Shown here in pieces: positions 49,412 through 58,294 of a DNA stretch of 64,000 bases. Both the position numbers and the translations under genes were made by a program. The stretch covers positions 868,001 through 932,000 of the forward strand of contig NZ_LR746496.1 of NCBI RefSeq assembly GCF_902729405.1, given 5' to 3'. How positions within the stretch are numbered: the stretch's first letter is position 1; every line of letters starts with the position of its first letter. This stretch comes from Acididesulfobacillus acetoxydans. GTDB lineage: Bacteria; Bacillota; Desulfitobacteriia; Desulfitobacteriales; Desulfitobacteriaceae. The notes under the pieces were generated by a model that saw only the letters and a program-made list of their open reading frames with translations, was not told the origin of the DNA and made no database searches.

Positions 49412-50497
49412 ATGACAACTCCGATTCAAGTGGTTCAATGGGGCCTGGGAGCCATGGGCAGCGGAATGGCCCGTTTGCTCCGGCAAAAAGACGGTATTGA
49501 AATAGTGGCTGCTTTTGACCGGGATGCGAATAAGATAGGGCAGGACCTCGGTGCTTTCCTGGGAGGAGAAAAAAACGGAGTGCTGATTCAGGCGCCGCCG
49601 CTGACAGAAGCAGATGGGCCCGAAGCCGGTAGGCCGGCCGGGAAATGGCCGCAAAGGGCGGACCTGGTGCTTCTCGCCACCTCGTCCTTCACCCGGGAGG
49701 TCGCTCCCCAGATCAAGGAGGCTCTTAGGCAGGGTCTGAACGTGATCAGCATTGCTGAGGAGATGGCTTATCCCTATGCCCGGGAAGAAGGTCTGGCCCG
49801 AGAGATTGACCAAGAGGCCGGGAGCCGGGGAGTCAGCGTTTTAGGAACGGGGATTAACCCGGGCTTTGTGCTCGATACGCTGGTTCTCGCTTTAACGGGG
49901 CCGTGTTTAGAGGTGAAAAAAATTAAAGCTACGCGAATCAATGATCTTTCTCCCTTTGGGCCGACGGTCATGCGGACTCAGGGTGTGGGCACGACGGTGG
50001 ACGAGTTTGCCGCGGGTTTGGCGAGCGGGGCGATCGTCGGGCACGTGGGTTTCCGGGAGTCGATTCATTTAATCGCCAAGGCTTTGGGCTGGCGCCTGGA
50101 GCGGATCGAGGAACAGCGTTCACCCATCGTCGCCAAGGTTCGGCGGGAAACGCCGTACGTCAAGGTGGAACCGGGCCAAGTGGCGGGCTGCCGCCATACG
50201 GCGGTGGGCTATGTCGGCGGGGAAGCTAAGATCGAACTCATTCATCCCCAACAAGTGCTGCCCCAGGTGGAAGGAGCAGAGACGGGAGATTACATTGAAA
50301 TCAGCGGGAAACCGAGCCTGAATCTCATGATCAAACCGGAAATCCCCGGCGGACTCGGGACCATGGCCATGGCGGTGAACATGATTCCCCAAGTGCTCGC
50401 CGCCCGGCCGGGGCTGCTCAGTATGGCCGAGCTTCCCCTCCCCAGTGCTCTGCTGGGGGATGTGCGGGAAATCCTGAAGTGGCGGAAAGGGGAATGA
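49412..50497 (+). CDS. ord: 2,4-diaminopentanoate dehydrogenase
   Basis: A 361-residue NAD(P)-dependent enzyme with an N-terminal Rossmann motif (VVQWGLGAMGSGMARLL) and the dihydrodipicolinate-reductase-like fold seen in Ord. It oxidatively deaminates (2R,4S)-2,4-diaminopentanoate to 2-amino-4-oxopentanoate in the ornithine pathway. ATG 49412 has GGAGGGG upstream. Its stop overlaps the ortA region (ATGA at 50494), and the following genes are the next enzymes of the pathway, which supports the call. Confidence 0.9.
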   Translation: MTTPIQVVQWGLGAMGSGMARLLRQKDGIEIVAAFDRDANKIGQDLGAFLGGEKNGVLIQAPPLTEADGPEAGRPAGKWPQRADLVLLATSSFTREVAPQIKEALRQGLNVISIAEEMAYPYAREEGLAREIDQEAGSRGVSVLGTGINPGFVLDTLVLALTGPCLEVKKIKATRINDLSPFGPTVMRTQGVGTTVDEFAAGLASGAIVGHVGFRESIHLIAKALGWRLERIEEQRSPIVAKVRRETPYVKVEPGQVAGCRHTAVGYVGGEAKIELIHPQQVLPQVEGAETGDYIEISGKPSLNLMIKPEIPGGLGTMAMAVNMIPQVLAARPGLLSMAELPLPSALLGDVREILKWRKGE

Positions 50498-50499
50498 GC

Positions 50500-50931
50500 A
50501 TGACTCAGGAAGCTCAGGGGAGGCAATTCCAAGGTGCGGAATTTCGGGAGGGTAAGTCTCCGGATGTAAGATCTCAGGGGGCGAAAGCTGAGGCTAATTC
50601 CTTGTCTGGGCGGGCACAGGGCGGAGCGGCCCGGCGCGGGCAATGGGTTGAAATAGGGAACACTGTCTTGGCCGGGGGGGAGAGAGCGCCTCAGGTCCCG
50701 GAGGATACGGCCGGGGTGCCGCTGGAAATGCGGTTACGCGGGTTCCTGATCGAGGAAGAGGCCCAATTGGGGGATTCAGTCAGCATCCGCACCCGGATCG
50801 ACCGGACGGTGGAAGGGCGCTTAGTGGATGTGGCTCCGCGCTGGCGGCATGATTTCGGCAATCCCCAGGCGGAGTTACTGGCCATCGGATTAGAATTGCG
50901 GCGACTGCTGGGGAGGGGGGGAGAAAAATGA
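50500..50931 (+). CDS. ortA: 2-amino-4-oxopentanoate thiolase, alpha subunit
   Basis: About 143 residues. The conserved OrtA part is the C-terminal 100: GQWVEIGNTVL, ERAPQVPEDTAGVPLEMRLRGFL and HDFGNPQAELLAIG. The first 45 residues are polar, glutamine- and glycine-rich and not part of the known family length. ATG 50500, eight bases after AAAGGGG, is preferred; ATG 50494 overlaps the ord stop. With OrtB it cleaves 2-amino-4-oxopentanoate with CoA to acetyl-CoA and alanine. Confidence 0.88.
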   Translation: MTQEAQGRQFQGAEFREGKSPDVRSQGAKAEANSLSGRAQGGAARRGQWVEIGNTVLAGGERAPQVPEDTAGVPLEMRLRGFLIEEEAQLGDSVSIRTRIDRTVEGRLVDVAPRWRHDFGNPQAELLAIGLELRRLLGRGGEK

Positions 50932-52346
50932 GTGCCGGGAACGGCTATTTGGAAGTGATGGCGCGCAAGGCGGAGATTATGCGTCAGGCGGTGGGTATCG
51001 ACTACTCCCGCTTTGAGAGAGGAAAGATCGCTTTTAATTATGACGAGATGATGCGCTCGGTGGCTTATTCCATAGAAGAAACCCGTCATATTCAGAGGGA
51101 AACGGGGGTGGGAGATACGCCCCTGTTGGAGTTGCGCAATTTAACCGAACTGGCTCGCCGGGTGGCGGCTCCGGGCAAAGGGGCCCGCATCTTCGTTAAG
51201 GACGAAGCGGCCAACCCCGCGGGCAGTTTTAAAGCCAGGCGGGCTGCCCTCTCCGTCTATGAGGCGGTGAAAAGAGGGTATCCCGGAGTGATTGCGGCGA
51301 CGTCCGGCAATTACGGTGCGGCGGTGGCCTCCCAGGCCGCCATGCGGGGAATTCCGGCTCTGATCGTCCAGGAAGTGTTCGATTCCGCCGGGCGGGGCCA
51401 GCCGGAAATTGTGGAGAAGAGCCGAGTCTGCGAGGCTTATGGGGCGGAGGTTCTCCAGCTTTCCGTCGGTCCGGAATTGTTCTACGTTTTTTTGCAGCTG
51501 CTCGAGGAAACCGGCTTTTTTAACGCTTCCCTGTATACGCCCTTCGGGATCGCCGGGGTTGAAACTTTGGGCTGGGAATTGGCGGAGCAGACAAAAAATT
51601 TGACTGGAAAATTCCCGGACGCGGTGGTGGTCACACACGCGGGAGGGGGCAATGTCACCGGAACGGCGAGGGGTCTGCGCAAAATCGGCTGTCCCGCGCC
51701 GGTGATCGGGGCCAGCATCGACCTAAAAGGGTTGCACATGGCTTCTGATCACGACTTTAACCGCAAGTCTTTCACCACAGGACATACCGGTTTCGGACTT
51801 CCTTTCGCCAGCTGGCCGGATCGCTCGGATGTTCCGCGCAACGCCGCTCGTCCTTTGCGCTATCTGGATCGCTATGTCACGGTGACTCAGGGGGAGGCCT
51901 TTTACATTACGGAGGCTTTGGCGCAGGTGGAAGGTCTGGAAAGGGGTCCGGCGGGCAATACATCTTTGGCGGCCGCCTTTGCCCTGGCTCAGGAACTCGA
52001 GCAAGATCAGGTCGTCGTGGTTCAGGAAACCGAATATACCGGCGCGGGCAAGCACCCGCAGGCCCAGCTGACTTTCGCCCGTGAGCAGGGAATAGAAGTC
52101 AGGCGGGGTGACCCGAGGTCCAGCGTTCCCGGGAAAAATATCATTATCCCCGAGCATCCCGGCCAAATCCGGGCGGTGGAGGTTGACCTCGACCATGTCC
52201 GGCTCAGTTACTTAAAAAACGCTATGGCCCGGGTCTCTCGCTCGGAGCTGACGGAGGCGGACTGGGAGTTTCTCGGCCTCGAGACCCGTTGGAGCCGGGA
52301 ACGTTTGGCTCAAGAACTGCCGGCGGCGGAGGCCGTCGGCCGCTGA
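50928..52346 (+). CDS. ortB: 2-amino-4-oxopentanoate thiolase, beta subunit (PLP)
   Basis: A 472-residue PLP enzyme of the threonine-synthase/tryptophan-synthase-beta fold. The Schiff-base lysine is K102 in NPAGSFKARRA; the phosphate-binding loop is GGGNVTG. OrtB is the catalytic subunit of the ornithine-pathway thiolase. It overlaps ortA by four bases (ATGA). The gene is followed by a 139-base gap before oraS. Confidence 0.92.
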   Translation: MSAGNGYLEVMARKAEIMRQAVGIDYSRFERGKIAFNYDEMMRSVAYSIEETRHIQRETGVGDTPLLELRNLTELARRVAAPGKGARIFVKDEAANPAGSFKARRAALSVYEAVKRGYPGVIAATSGNYGAAVASQAAMRGIPALIVQEVFDSAGRGQPEIVEKSRVCEAYGAEVLQLSVGPELFYVFLQLLEETGFFNASLYTPFGIAGVETLGWELAEQTKNLTGKFPDAVVVTHAGGGNVTGTARGLRKIGCPAPVIGASIDLKGLHMASDHDFNRKSFTTGHTGFGLPFASWPDRSDVPRNAARPLRYLDRYVTVTQGEAFYITEALAQVEGLERGPAGNTSLAAAFALAQELEQDQVVVVQETEYTGAGKHPQAQLTFAREQGIEVRRGDPRSSVPGKNIIIPEHPGQIRAVEVDLDHVRLSYLKNAMARVSRSELTEADWEFLGLETRWSRERLAQELPAAEAVGR

Positions 52347-52485
52347 CCCGTTGGGGAACGCGCCGGCCGTTCCTCCGACGGTTTATCTCGCAGCCTCAGG
52401 GGCGAAGCGGGTGGCGAACCGGAGGCGTAAAGCGGTTTCGAGCGTTTTTGTGCCTTAAGCGAAGCGAAAGGAATGGTTTATAGAG

Positions 52486-52857
52486 ATGGGAAAGCCGCGT
52501 GCGGATGATTTTGCCGAGAGACGCGAGCATCTGGCTCATTTGACTGAGGAACAATTGGAAGAGCGTTTTTGGAGCCTGGCCAATGAGGTGGTGGAGCCTT
52601 TGCTGGATTTGGCCCGGACCCATACCTCGCCTTCTATTGAACGTTCTGTGCTATTGCGCATGGGTTTTGACAGTCTGACCGCCCGGGGTATTGCGGAGCA
52701 GGCTATGGCCCACGGACTGCTCGGACATGGAGCGGGACACCTAGTCTGGCGCTATGCTAAAGGCCAAGGGCTGGGAATAGAAGCGGCGGGGCTGGCTCTG
52801 GCGCGGGGTGAAGGCTGGGACAGCCTGGAAAGCTATTTTGGGCCGCGGGAGCAGTAA
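52486..52857 (+). CDS. oraS: D-ornithine 4,5-aminomutase, small subunit
   Basis: A 123-residue OraS: FAERREHLAHLTEEQLEERFW, then SVLLRMGFDSLTARGI and GHGAGHLVWRYAKGQGL. It is the structural partner of the B12- and PLP-dependent OraE and matches the family length. ATG 52486 has AAAGGAATGG about 14 bases upstream. Confidence 0.92.
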   Translation: MGKPRADDFAERREHLAHLTEEQLEERFWSLANEVVEPLLDLARTHTSPSIERSVLLRMGFDSLTARGIAEQAMAHGLLGHGAGHLVWRYAKGQGLGIEAAGLALARGEGWDSLESYFGPREQ

Positions 52858-52969
52858 AGCGCTGCCGTTCAGGGGCCGAGTCCGGACATCCGTGAGATTC
52901 GGGCGGAAAATCCGGACCGTTCCGGCTCGGTAATCTCGCGCAGTTTAGAGAAAAGCGGCTGTTCGGCGG

Positions 52970-53041
52970 TGGGTCAAGCCCGACCGTAGCAGGGTACGTG
53001 GGACCCCCTTCCGCCTGTGGAAGCGGAGTCTCACGATTGGA
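52970..53041 (+). mobile_element. Transposon-end-like repeat, copy 2
   Basis: It shares GGGTACGTGGGACCC, a following hairpin and GAGTCT-ACG-TTGGAT with 47237-47304. Here the hairpin arms are CT-T-CCGC and GCGGAG. It lies between oraS and oraE, directly before the oraE ribosome site, so it is in the operon leader of oraE. Confidence 0.4.
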
Positions 53042-53057
53042 TGAAAAGGTGAGGACA

Positions 53058-55244
53058 ATGAAAAAATCAGACCCTAACCAAAAGATGGATATTGAAGAAA
53101 TTCTCCGGGATCTTGCCGCTTACCGGCCGCGCCGGCGGGGATGGCACTGGCGGGAGGAAGTCTCCCGGCAGGAACTCGGTCCTTTTACTTATGAGCAGAC
53201 TTCAAAGGGGTTAAAACAGAGTCAGCCTCTGCCGGCGGCCAAATTCTTCGCGGGAATTGATCCGCAGCCGGAGTGTACGATTACTTCGGAAATCGCTTCC
53301 GGGCGTTTTGAAGATGATCTGCGCCGTATGCGCATGGCGGCTTACCACGGAGCGGACCACATCATGGTGATTCGCACGGCGGGGCAAAGCCATTTTGACG
53401 GTTTGATCGAGGGCACACCGGAGGGAGTCGGCGGAGTGCCGATCAGCCGCAAGCAGCTGAGAGCTACCCGTAAGGCCCTGGATCTCATTGAAGACGAAGT
53501 GGGCCGGCCCATCAATCTGCACTCTTATGTGAGCGGGGTGGCGGGCCCGGAGGTGGCGGTGCTGCTGGCCGAAGAGGGAGTCAACGGCGCCCATCAGGAT
53601 CCCCAGTATAATGTGCTTTACCGCAATATTAATGCCATCCGCTCCTTTGTGGACGCGGCTGAAGCGAAAAAGGTGATGAACTGGGGAGAAATGGCTCAGA
53701 TCGATGGGGCGCACAATGCCAATGCCACGGCTCATGAAGCCTGGAAGGTCATGCCGGAACTTTTAGTCCAACACGCTCTCAATTGTGCCTATTCCGTGCA
53801 AGTGGGCCTGCCCAAAGACCGCATCTGTCTTTCCACCGTGCCGCCGGATGCTCCTCCCGCCCCGGCTCTGCGCCTGGATCTTCCTTACGCGGTGGCTTTG
53901 CGCGAGCTTTTTCGCGGTTACCGCATGCGGGCCCAGATGAACACGAAATACATGGAGTCCGATACCCGGGAAGTGACGGTCACCCATACCCTGAACGTGC
54001 TTTTGTCCCGGCTCACTTCGGCTGACATCCAAAGCACGATCACCCCGGATGAGGGCAGAAATGTTCCCTGGCATTATAACTCAATTCACGCGGTCAACAC
54101 GGCCAAGCAGGCTTTGATCGGCTTGGACGGGCTGCAGGAAATGGTGGAGATCAAACGGAACGGAGTGCTGGGGGAGAAGGTCCGCGAGCTCAAGGAACGG
54201 GCGGTACTGTTTTTGGAGGAAATCAAGGCGGCCGGAGGGTATTTTGCGGCGGTGGAACAAGGCTTTTTCGTCGATTCCGGCCTCTATCCGGAACGGAACG
54301 GAGACGGGATCGCCCGGGATAGCAAAGGGGGAGTGGGTTTCGAGGTAATCCCGAGGGCGGAGGATTATTTCGCCCCGGTCTGCAGCCATTTCGGCCGCAA
54401 CACTTTGCCGGAGGGGATTAAGGAGCCCTGTGCCGCGATCGACGGCTGCACCCTCTGCCATCCGGAAAAGATAAAGTATCTGGATGAACTGGACGAGGAG
54501 GACAATGCGGACAAGCGGCTCAGCCGGAGCCGGCCTTTTCGCCAAGAATTTCTTCGCCCTGAAGTGGAATGGGCCGGGGACGGGGTGGTGAGTATGACGC
54601 TGTTCCTGCCCGCGGAGAGCCGCACCGCTCAGTTTGCCGCTTTGGCGATTGCCCGGCAGATGGGTTGGGAGGACGCCGAAGTTATCCACCGTCAGGTCAT
54701 GCACCCGGCGGAGGGGACCCTGGTCGAGGTTAAGGGGAAAGTGAACGTTAAGATCGATCCGGCCGCTCTCAATATTCCGCCTGAGGAGGAGAGACTGAGC
54801 CCTGAGGAGATCCGGCGGGCGCTCAAAGCAAACCCCCTGACGGTGGTGGCGGCCACGGTAGGCGAAGATGAGCACTCTGTGGGCTTGAGGGAGATTCTCG
54901 ATATTAAGCATGGGGGAATTGAGGGTTTCGGCATCAAAGTGCGTTATCTCGGCACTTCGGTTCCGGTCTCCAAGGTCGTCGACGCGGCCATCGAGTCCGG
55001 GGCTAAAGCCATTCTCATCAGTACGATCATCACCCACGGGGAGGTTCATCGCCTCAATATGGAGCGTTTGCACCAATTGTGCCTCGAACGCGGGGTCAGA
55101 GACAGGTTTATCCTGATTGGAGGCGGAACCCAGGTCAATCAGGAATCGGCCCGGGCCTGGGGTATGGACGCGGGTTTTGGCCGGGGCACCAAAGGGATCG
55201 ATGTGGCGAGCTTCCTGGTCAAATTCAGAGAAAGTAAGATGTAA
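53058..55244 (+). CDS. oraE: D-ornithine 4,5-aminomutase, large subunit (B12/PLP)
   Basis: A 728-residue OraE. It moves the terminal amino group of D-ornithine to C4, giving 2,4-diaminopentanoate. A TIM-barrel part comes first. The C-terminal cobalamin-binding domain shows D604-x-H606-x2-G609 (EDEHSVG), with H606 expected as the lower cobalt ligand, then LGTSVPVSK and LIGGGTQVNQ. ATG 53058 follows AAAGGTGAGG; the open frame from 52998 lies in the repeat element and is excluded. Confidence 0.93.
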   Translation: MKKSDPNQKMDIEEILRDLAAYRPRRRGWHWREEVSRQELGPFTYEQTSKGLKQSQPLPAAKFFAGIDPQPECTITSEIASGRFEDDLRRMRMAAYHGADHIMVIRTAGQSHFDGLIEGTPEGVGGVPISRKQLRATRKALDLIEDEVGRPINLHSYVSGVAGPEVAVLLAEEGVNGAHQDPQYNVLYRNINAIRSFVDAAEAKKVMNWGEMAQIDGAHNANATAHEAWKVMPELLVQHALNCAYSVQVGLPKDRICLSTVPPDAPPAPALRLDLPYAVALRELFRGYRMRAQMNTKYMESDTREVTVTHTLNVLLSRLTSADIQSTITPDEGRNVPWHYNSIHAVNTAKQALIGLDGLQEMVEIKRNGVLGEKVRELKERAVLFLEEIKAAGGYFAAVEQGFFVDSGLYPERNGDGIARDSKGGVGFEVIPRAEDYFAPVCSHFGRNTLPEGIKEPCAAIDGCTLCHPEKIKYLDELDEEDNADKRLSRSRPFRQEFLRPEVEWAGDGVVSMTLFLPAESRTAQFAALAIARQMGWEDAEVIHRQVMHPAEGTLVEVKGKVNVKIDPAALNIPPEEERLSPEEIRRALKANPLTVVAATVGEDEHSVGLREILDIKHGGIEGFGIKVRYLGTSVPVSKVVDAAIESGAKAILISTIITHGEVHRLNMERLHQLCLERGVRDRFILIGGGTQVNQESARAWGMDAGFGRGTKGIDVASFLVKFRESKM

Positions 55245-55444
55245 GACGCGGGACGTAAGACGTGAGAAATGAGACGCGCAGGTGAGACGTGGCTGACAAG
55301 ATGCCGAAGTCGGGAAATCAGCTGCGGGACGTGGGATGCGGAGGTGGGGGCAACGGGAAGTGGGGACAAGGGGTACATGGCAAGAGATAAGAGACAGTAA
55401 TTTGTGGCCGTCGGCCGAATGAGTTGAAGTCCGAGCCGCGAAAG
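55245..55444 (+). repeat. Degenerate G-rich heptamer repeats after oraE
   Basis: A run of loose seven-base units around GACGTGA and GACGCGG, then G-rich words such as GTGGGGACAAGGGG. Low complexity, no inverted repeats of note, and no gene seen. Confidence 0.45.
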
Positions 55445-56815
55445 ATGGTGATTCTTGTGAACAAGGTCTTGGTAGCCGAGATCGGCAGCACGACGACGGT
55501 GGTCAATGCCTTTGGGGATTTGGAGAGTGAACATCCCCTTCTCCTTGGGCAGGGTATGGCGCCCACGACCGTCCCGGAGGGAGATGTCAGGCAGGGCTTG
55601 CGCCAAGCGGTGGCTGATTTGGAAAAACGGATCGGGCCGGTCGGAACGCTGGGAGAGGTGCCTTTTTACGCCACCAGTTCGGCCGCCGGGGGACTTAAGA
55701 TGACGGTCCACGGACTGGTGCCGGAAATGACGGCGCGGGCGGCCCGGGAGGCGGCACTGGGGGCCGGCGCCGTCTTGCGCTACCAGACGGCGGGGGAACT
55801 GGAGGAAGCGGATTGGCGGGAAATTGAACGGCTGAGGCCCAACATCATGCTCCTGGCCGGTGGGGTGGATCACGGCGATAAACGGGTTGTGACGGAGAAT
55901 GCGCGCAAACTGGCCGACTGGTTCCGGCAAGCCAACTGGAAAGTGCCGGTGGTTTATGCGGGCAATGCGGCCGCTGCGAACTCGGTGCGGGAGATCCTGG
56001 AGGGCGGGGGGCTTAGTGTCCGGGTGGTGGCCAATGTTTACCCGGATATTGATGAACTAAACATTGAACCTACGCGCGCTGTCATCCAGGAAGTCTTTGA
56101 ACAACACATTACAGAGGCTCCGGGGATGCAAGCCATCCGCGAAATCGTCAACGGGGGCATCCGCCCCACCCCGGAGGCCGTGTTGCAAGCGGCCCGGTTG
56201 ATCTACGAAGAAGCCGGGGATGTGCTCATCTTCGACGTGGGAGGGGCTACCACGGATGTCCATTCCGTGACGACCGGGGCCGAAGAAAACCAAAGGCTGG
56301 CCTTGGCTCCCGAGCCATTGGCTAAACGCACGGTGGAGGGAGATCTCGGAGTTTATGTCAACGCCGGCCGGGTGGCGGATCTTTTAGGGGCAGATTTTCT
56401 TAGGCGTTGGGGAGAGAACTGGCGCGCCCACTTGCGCCCGCTGCCGGAAATTGCCGCGGAAATCGCACTAAGTGAAGAGTTGGCCTCAGCTGCCCTTGTG
56501 CATGCCCTGCGCCGGCATGCCGGGCGCTTCCGCCATTATTATGGAGCTTCGGGGCGAATTACCCGGGTGGAAGGCCGCGATCTAAGCCGTATTCGCTGGG
56601 TAATCGGCACGGGAGGAGCCTTAACCCGCTTGCCCAACGGCTTGAAGATGATGAAAGAAGCTTTTGCTCATCCAGGCGAGGCGCTTTTTCCCCAAGAAAG
56701 GGTGGCTTATTTTCTGGACCAATCCTACATTATGGCTTCTCTGGGCGTGCTCAGCCGGGATTACAGGCAAGCGGCCTGGCGGCTCCTGCTGGAGTCCTTG
56801 GGGGTTGACAGTTGA
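55445..56815 (+). CDS. GlmL/MutL-family protein of the ornithine cluster
   Basis: A 456-residue protein of the actin/hexokinase-like ATPase family that includes GlmL, the partner of glutamate mutase. Visible motifs are VAEIGSTTTVVNAF (phosphate 1), DVGGATTDVHSV (phosphate 2) and VIGTGGALTRLP. Such proteins probably act as reactivation factors or chaperones for B12 mutases; here the client would be OraSE. The start is uncertain: ATG 55445 is chosen over TTG 55424 and GTG 55457, none with a strong site. Confidence 0.85.
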   Translation: MVILVNKVLVAEIGSTTTVVNAFGDLESEHPLLLGQGMAPTTVPEGDVRQGLRQAVADLEKRIGPVGTLGEVPFYATSSAAGGLKMTVHGLVPEMTARAAREAALGAGAVLRYQTAGELEEADWREIERLRPNIMLLAGGVDHGDKRVVTENARKLADWFRQANWKVPVVYAGNAAAANSVREILEGGGLSVRVVANVYPDIDELNIEPTRAVIQEVFEQHITEAPGMQAIREIVNGGIRPTPEAVLQAARLIYEEAGDVLIFDVGGATTDVHSVTTGAEENQRLALAPEPLAKRTVEGDLGVYVNAGRVADLLGADFLRRWGENWRAHLRPLPEIAAEIALSEELASAALVHALRRHAGRFRHYYGASGRITRVEGRDLSRIRWVIGTGGALTRLPNGLKMMKEAFAHPGEALFPQERVAYFLDQSYIMASLGVLSRDYRQAAWRLLLESLGVDS

Positions 56816-56939
56816 CCTGGGGGAAGGTCCGGTCTGCCGGCATGCAAACGGTTCCGGGATCATGAGACTCGCCGGTGGGCCGTTGGCTCAGGAGCGCAAG
56901 GACAGAGGAAAGGTAGGAATAGGCTTTGAGGGCAATGAC

Positions 56940-56984
56940 ATGGGCTTACCGCAGAATTTGAATTGCGCGGAGGGCTCCTTGTGA
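56940..56984 (+). other. Short frame copying the orr start
   Basis: A 14-codon frame MGLPQNLNCAEGSL begins within AATGACATGGGCTTACCG, nearly identical to the true orr start 66 bases later (AATGACATGGGCCTACCG). It may be a duplicated start or a leader peptide. Confidence 0.4.
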
Positions 56985-57005
56985 AAGAGGTTTGGGGGTA
57001 ATGAC

Positions 57006-58070
57006 ATGGGCCTACCGGAAATTATTATTGATTTAAATAAGATACGACAGAATACGGAGACTGTCTTGGCATTGGCCCGCCCCTTTGGTATAGAAGTGGT
57101 CGGGGTGACGAAAGTCTTCCTAGGGGAGCCGCGCATTGCCGGGGCCATGTTGGCGGGAGGAGTGCGGATGTTGGCTGATTCCCGCCTGGAAAACCTGTTC
57201 AAACTCAAGCAGGCTTTTCCCGACGTGCCGCTTATGCTCCTGCGCTTGCCGGGCATTTCCCAGGTCGAGGAAACGGTGAGGTTGGCAAAGGTGAGCCTTA
57301 ACTCCGAGATTCGGGTGTTGGAGGCCCTGGCGGCGGAGGGCCGGAACCAGGGCAAAGTCCACGGAGTGATTGTCATGGTGGACCTGGGTGACCTGCGGGA
57401 AGGGGTGTGGCCGGAGGATCTGCCCGATTTTATCGGGCAAGTTCTGCCCCTGGAGGGAATCAAACTGCAGGGTCTGGGTGTTAACCTGGCTTGTTACGGG
57501 GGAGTGGTTCCGACGGAGGCCAACCTGGGCAGGCTGGTTGAGCTGGCGGCCAGCCTGGAAGAGAAATTCGAGATCAGGCTGCCGGTGATCTCCGGCGGAA
57601 ATTCCGCCAGCCTCCCTCTTCTCCTCGAGCAAAGAATGCCCGCGGATGTGAACCAACTGCGGGTGGGGGAAGGGATTGTTTTGGGCCGGGAGACCGTGAA
57701 ACGGCAAATCATCCCGGGTGCGGCGGGAGATGCCTTTACCCTGAGGGCGGAGATCCTGGAGGCGCACGAGAAACCCTCGGTCCCGATCGGGGAGGTTGGG
57801 CAGGATGCTTTCGGACAAGTGCCCGCGTTCGTGGATGAGGGCCGGCGGCGGCGGGGCATACTGGCTTTAGGGCGGCAGGACGTGCCGACTGAGGGTCTCT
57901 CGCCCAGGGACGGGCGCTTAAAGATCATCGGGGCCAGTTCCGATCATTTGATTGTAGATTTGTCGGGGGCATCTGAGTTGGAGATTGGGTCGGTTTTGGA
58001 GTTTGATCTGAGTTACGGCGGACTCCTTGGGGCCATGACTTCACCCTATGTCCATAAACGCTACATCTGA
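57006..58070 (+). CDS. orr: Ornithine racemase (PLP)
   Basis: A 354-residue fold-III PLP enzyme of the alanine-racemase type. The PLP lysine is K36 in VGVTKVFLGEP. HGVIVMVDLGDLREGV and ISGGNSASLPLL are typical of Orr. It converts L-ornithine to D-ornithine, the substrate of OraSE. ATG 57006 has TTTGGGGGT as ribosome site. Last enzyme of the ornithine cluster on the + strand. Confidence 0.9.
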   Translation: MGLPEIIIDLNKIRQNTETVLALARPFGIEVVGVTKVFLGEPRIAGAMLAGGVRMLADSRLENLFKLKQAFPDVPLMLLRLPGISQVEETVRLAKVSLNSEIRVLEALAAEGRNQGKVHGVIVMVDLGDLREGVWPEDLPDFIGQVLPLEGIKLQGLGVNLACYGGVVPTEANLGRLVELAASLEEKFEIRLPVISGGNSASLPLLLEQRMPADVNQLRVGEGIVLGRETVKRQIIPGAAGDAFTLRAEILEAHEKPSVPIGEVGQDAFGQVPAFVDEGRRRRGILALGRQDVPTEGLSPRDGRLKIIGASSDHLIVDLSGASELEIGSVLEFDLSYGGLLGAMTSPYVHKRYI

Positions 58071-58294
58071 CGGCAATAAACAACCCGGTTTCTCCCCGCC
58101 CCGGCGGCAACCCCGGGAAACGGCCTCCGGCTCTAGACGAAGTTGAAAAATCGGCAAAAACACGACGGTGAAACGGGTCGCCGCACGAGCATATTGGGCG
58201 TGCTATTCCGGGCAAAAAGGTTATGTACGGGGACGAAAAGGGTTTCTCTGGGCCGAGGTGTTTTGATAAAAAATCAGTGGCAGGAGGCATAAGG

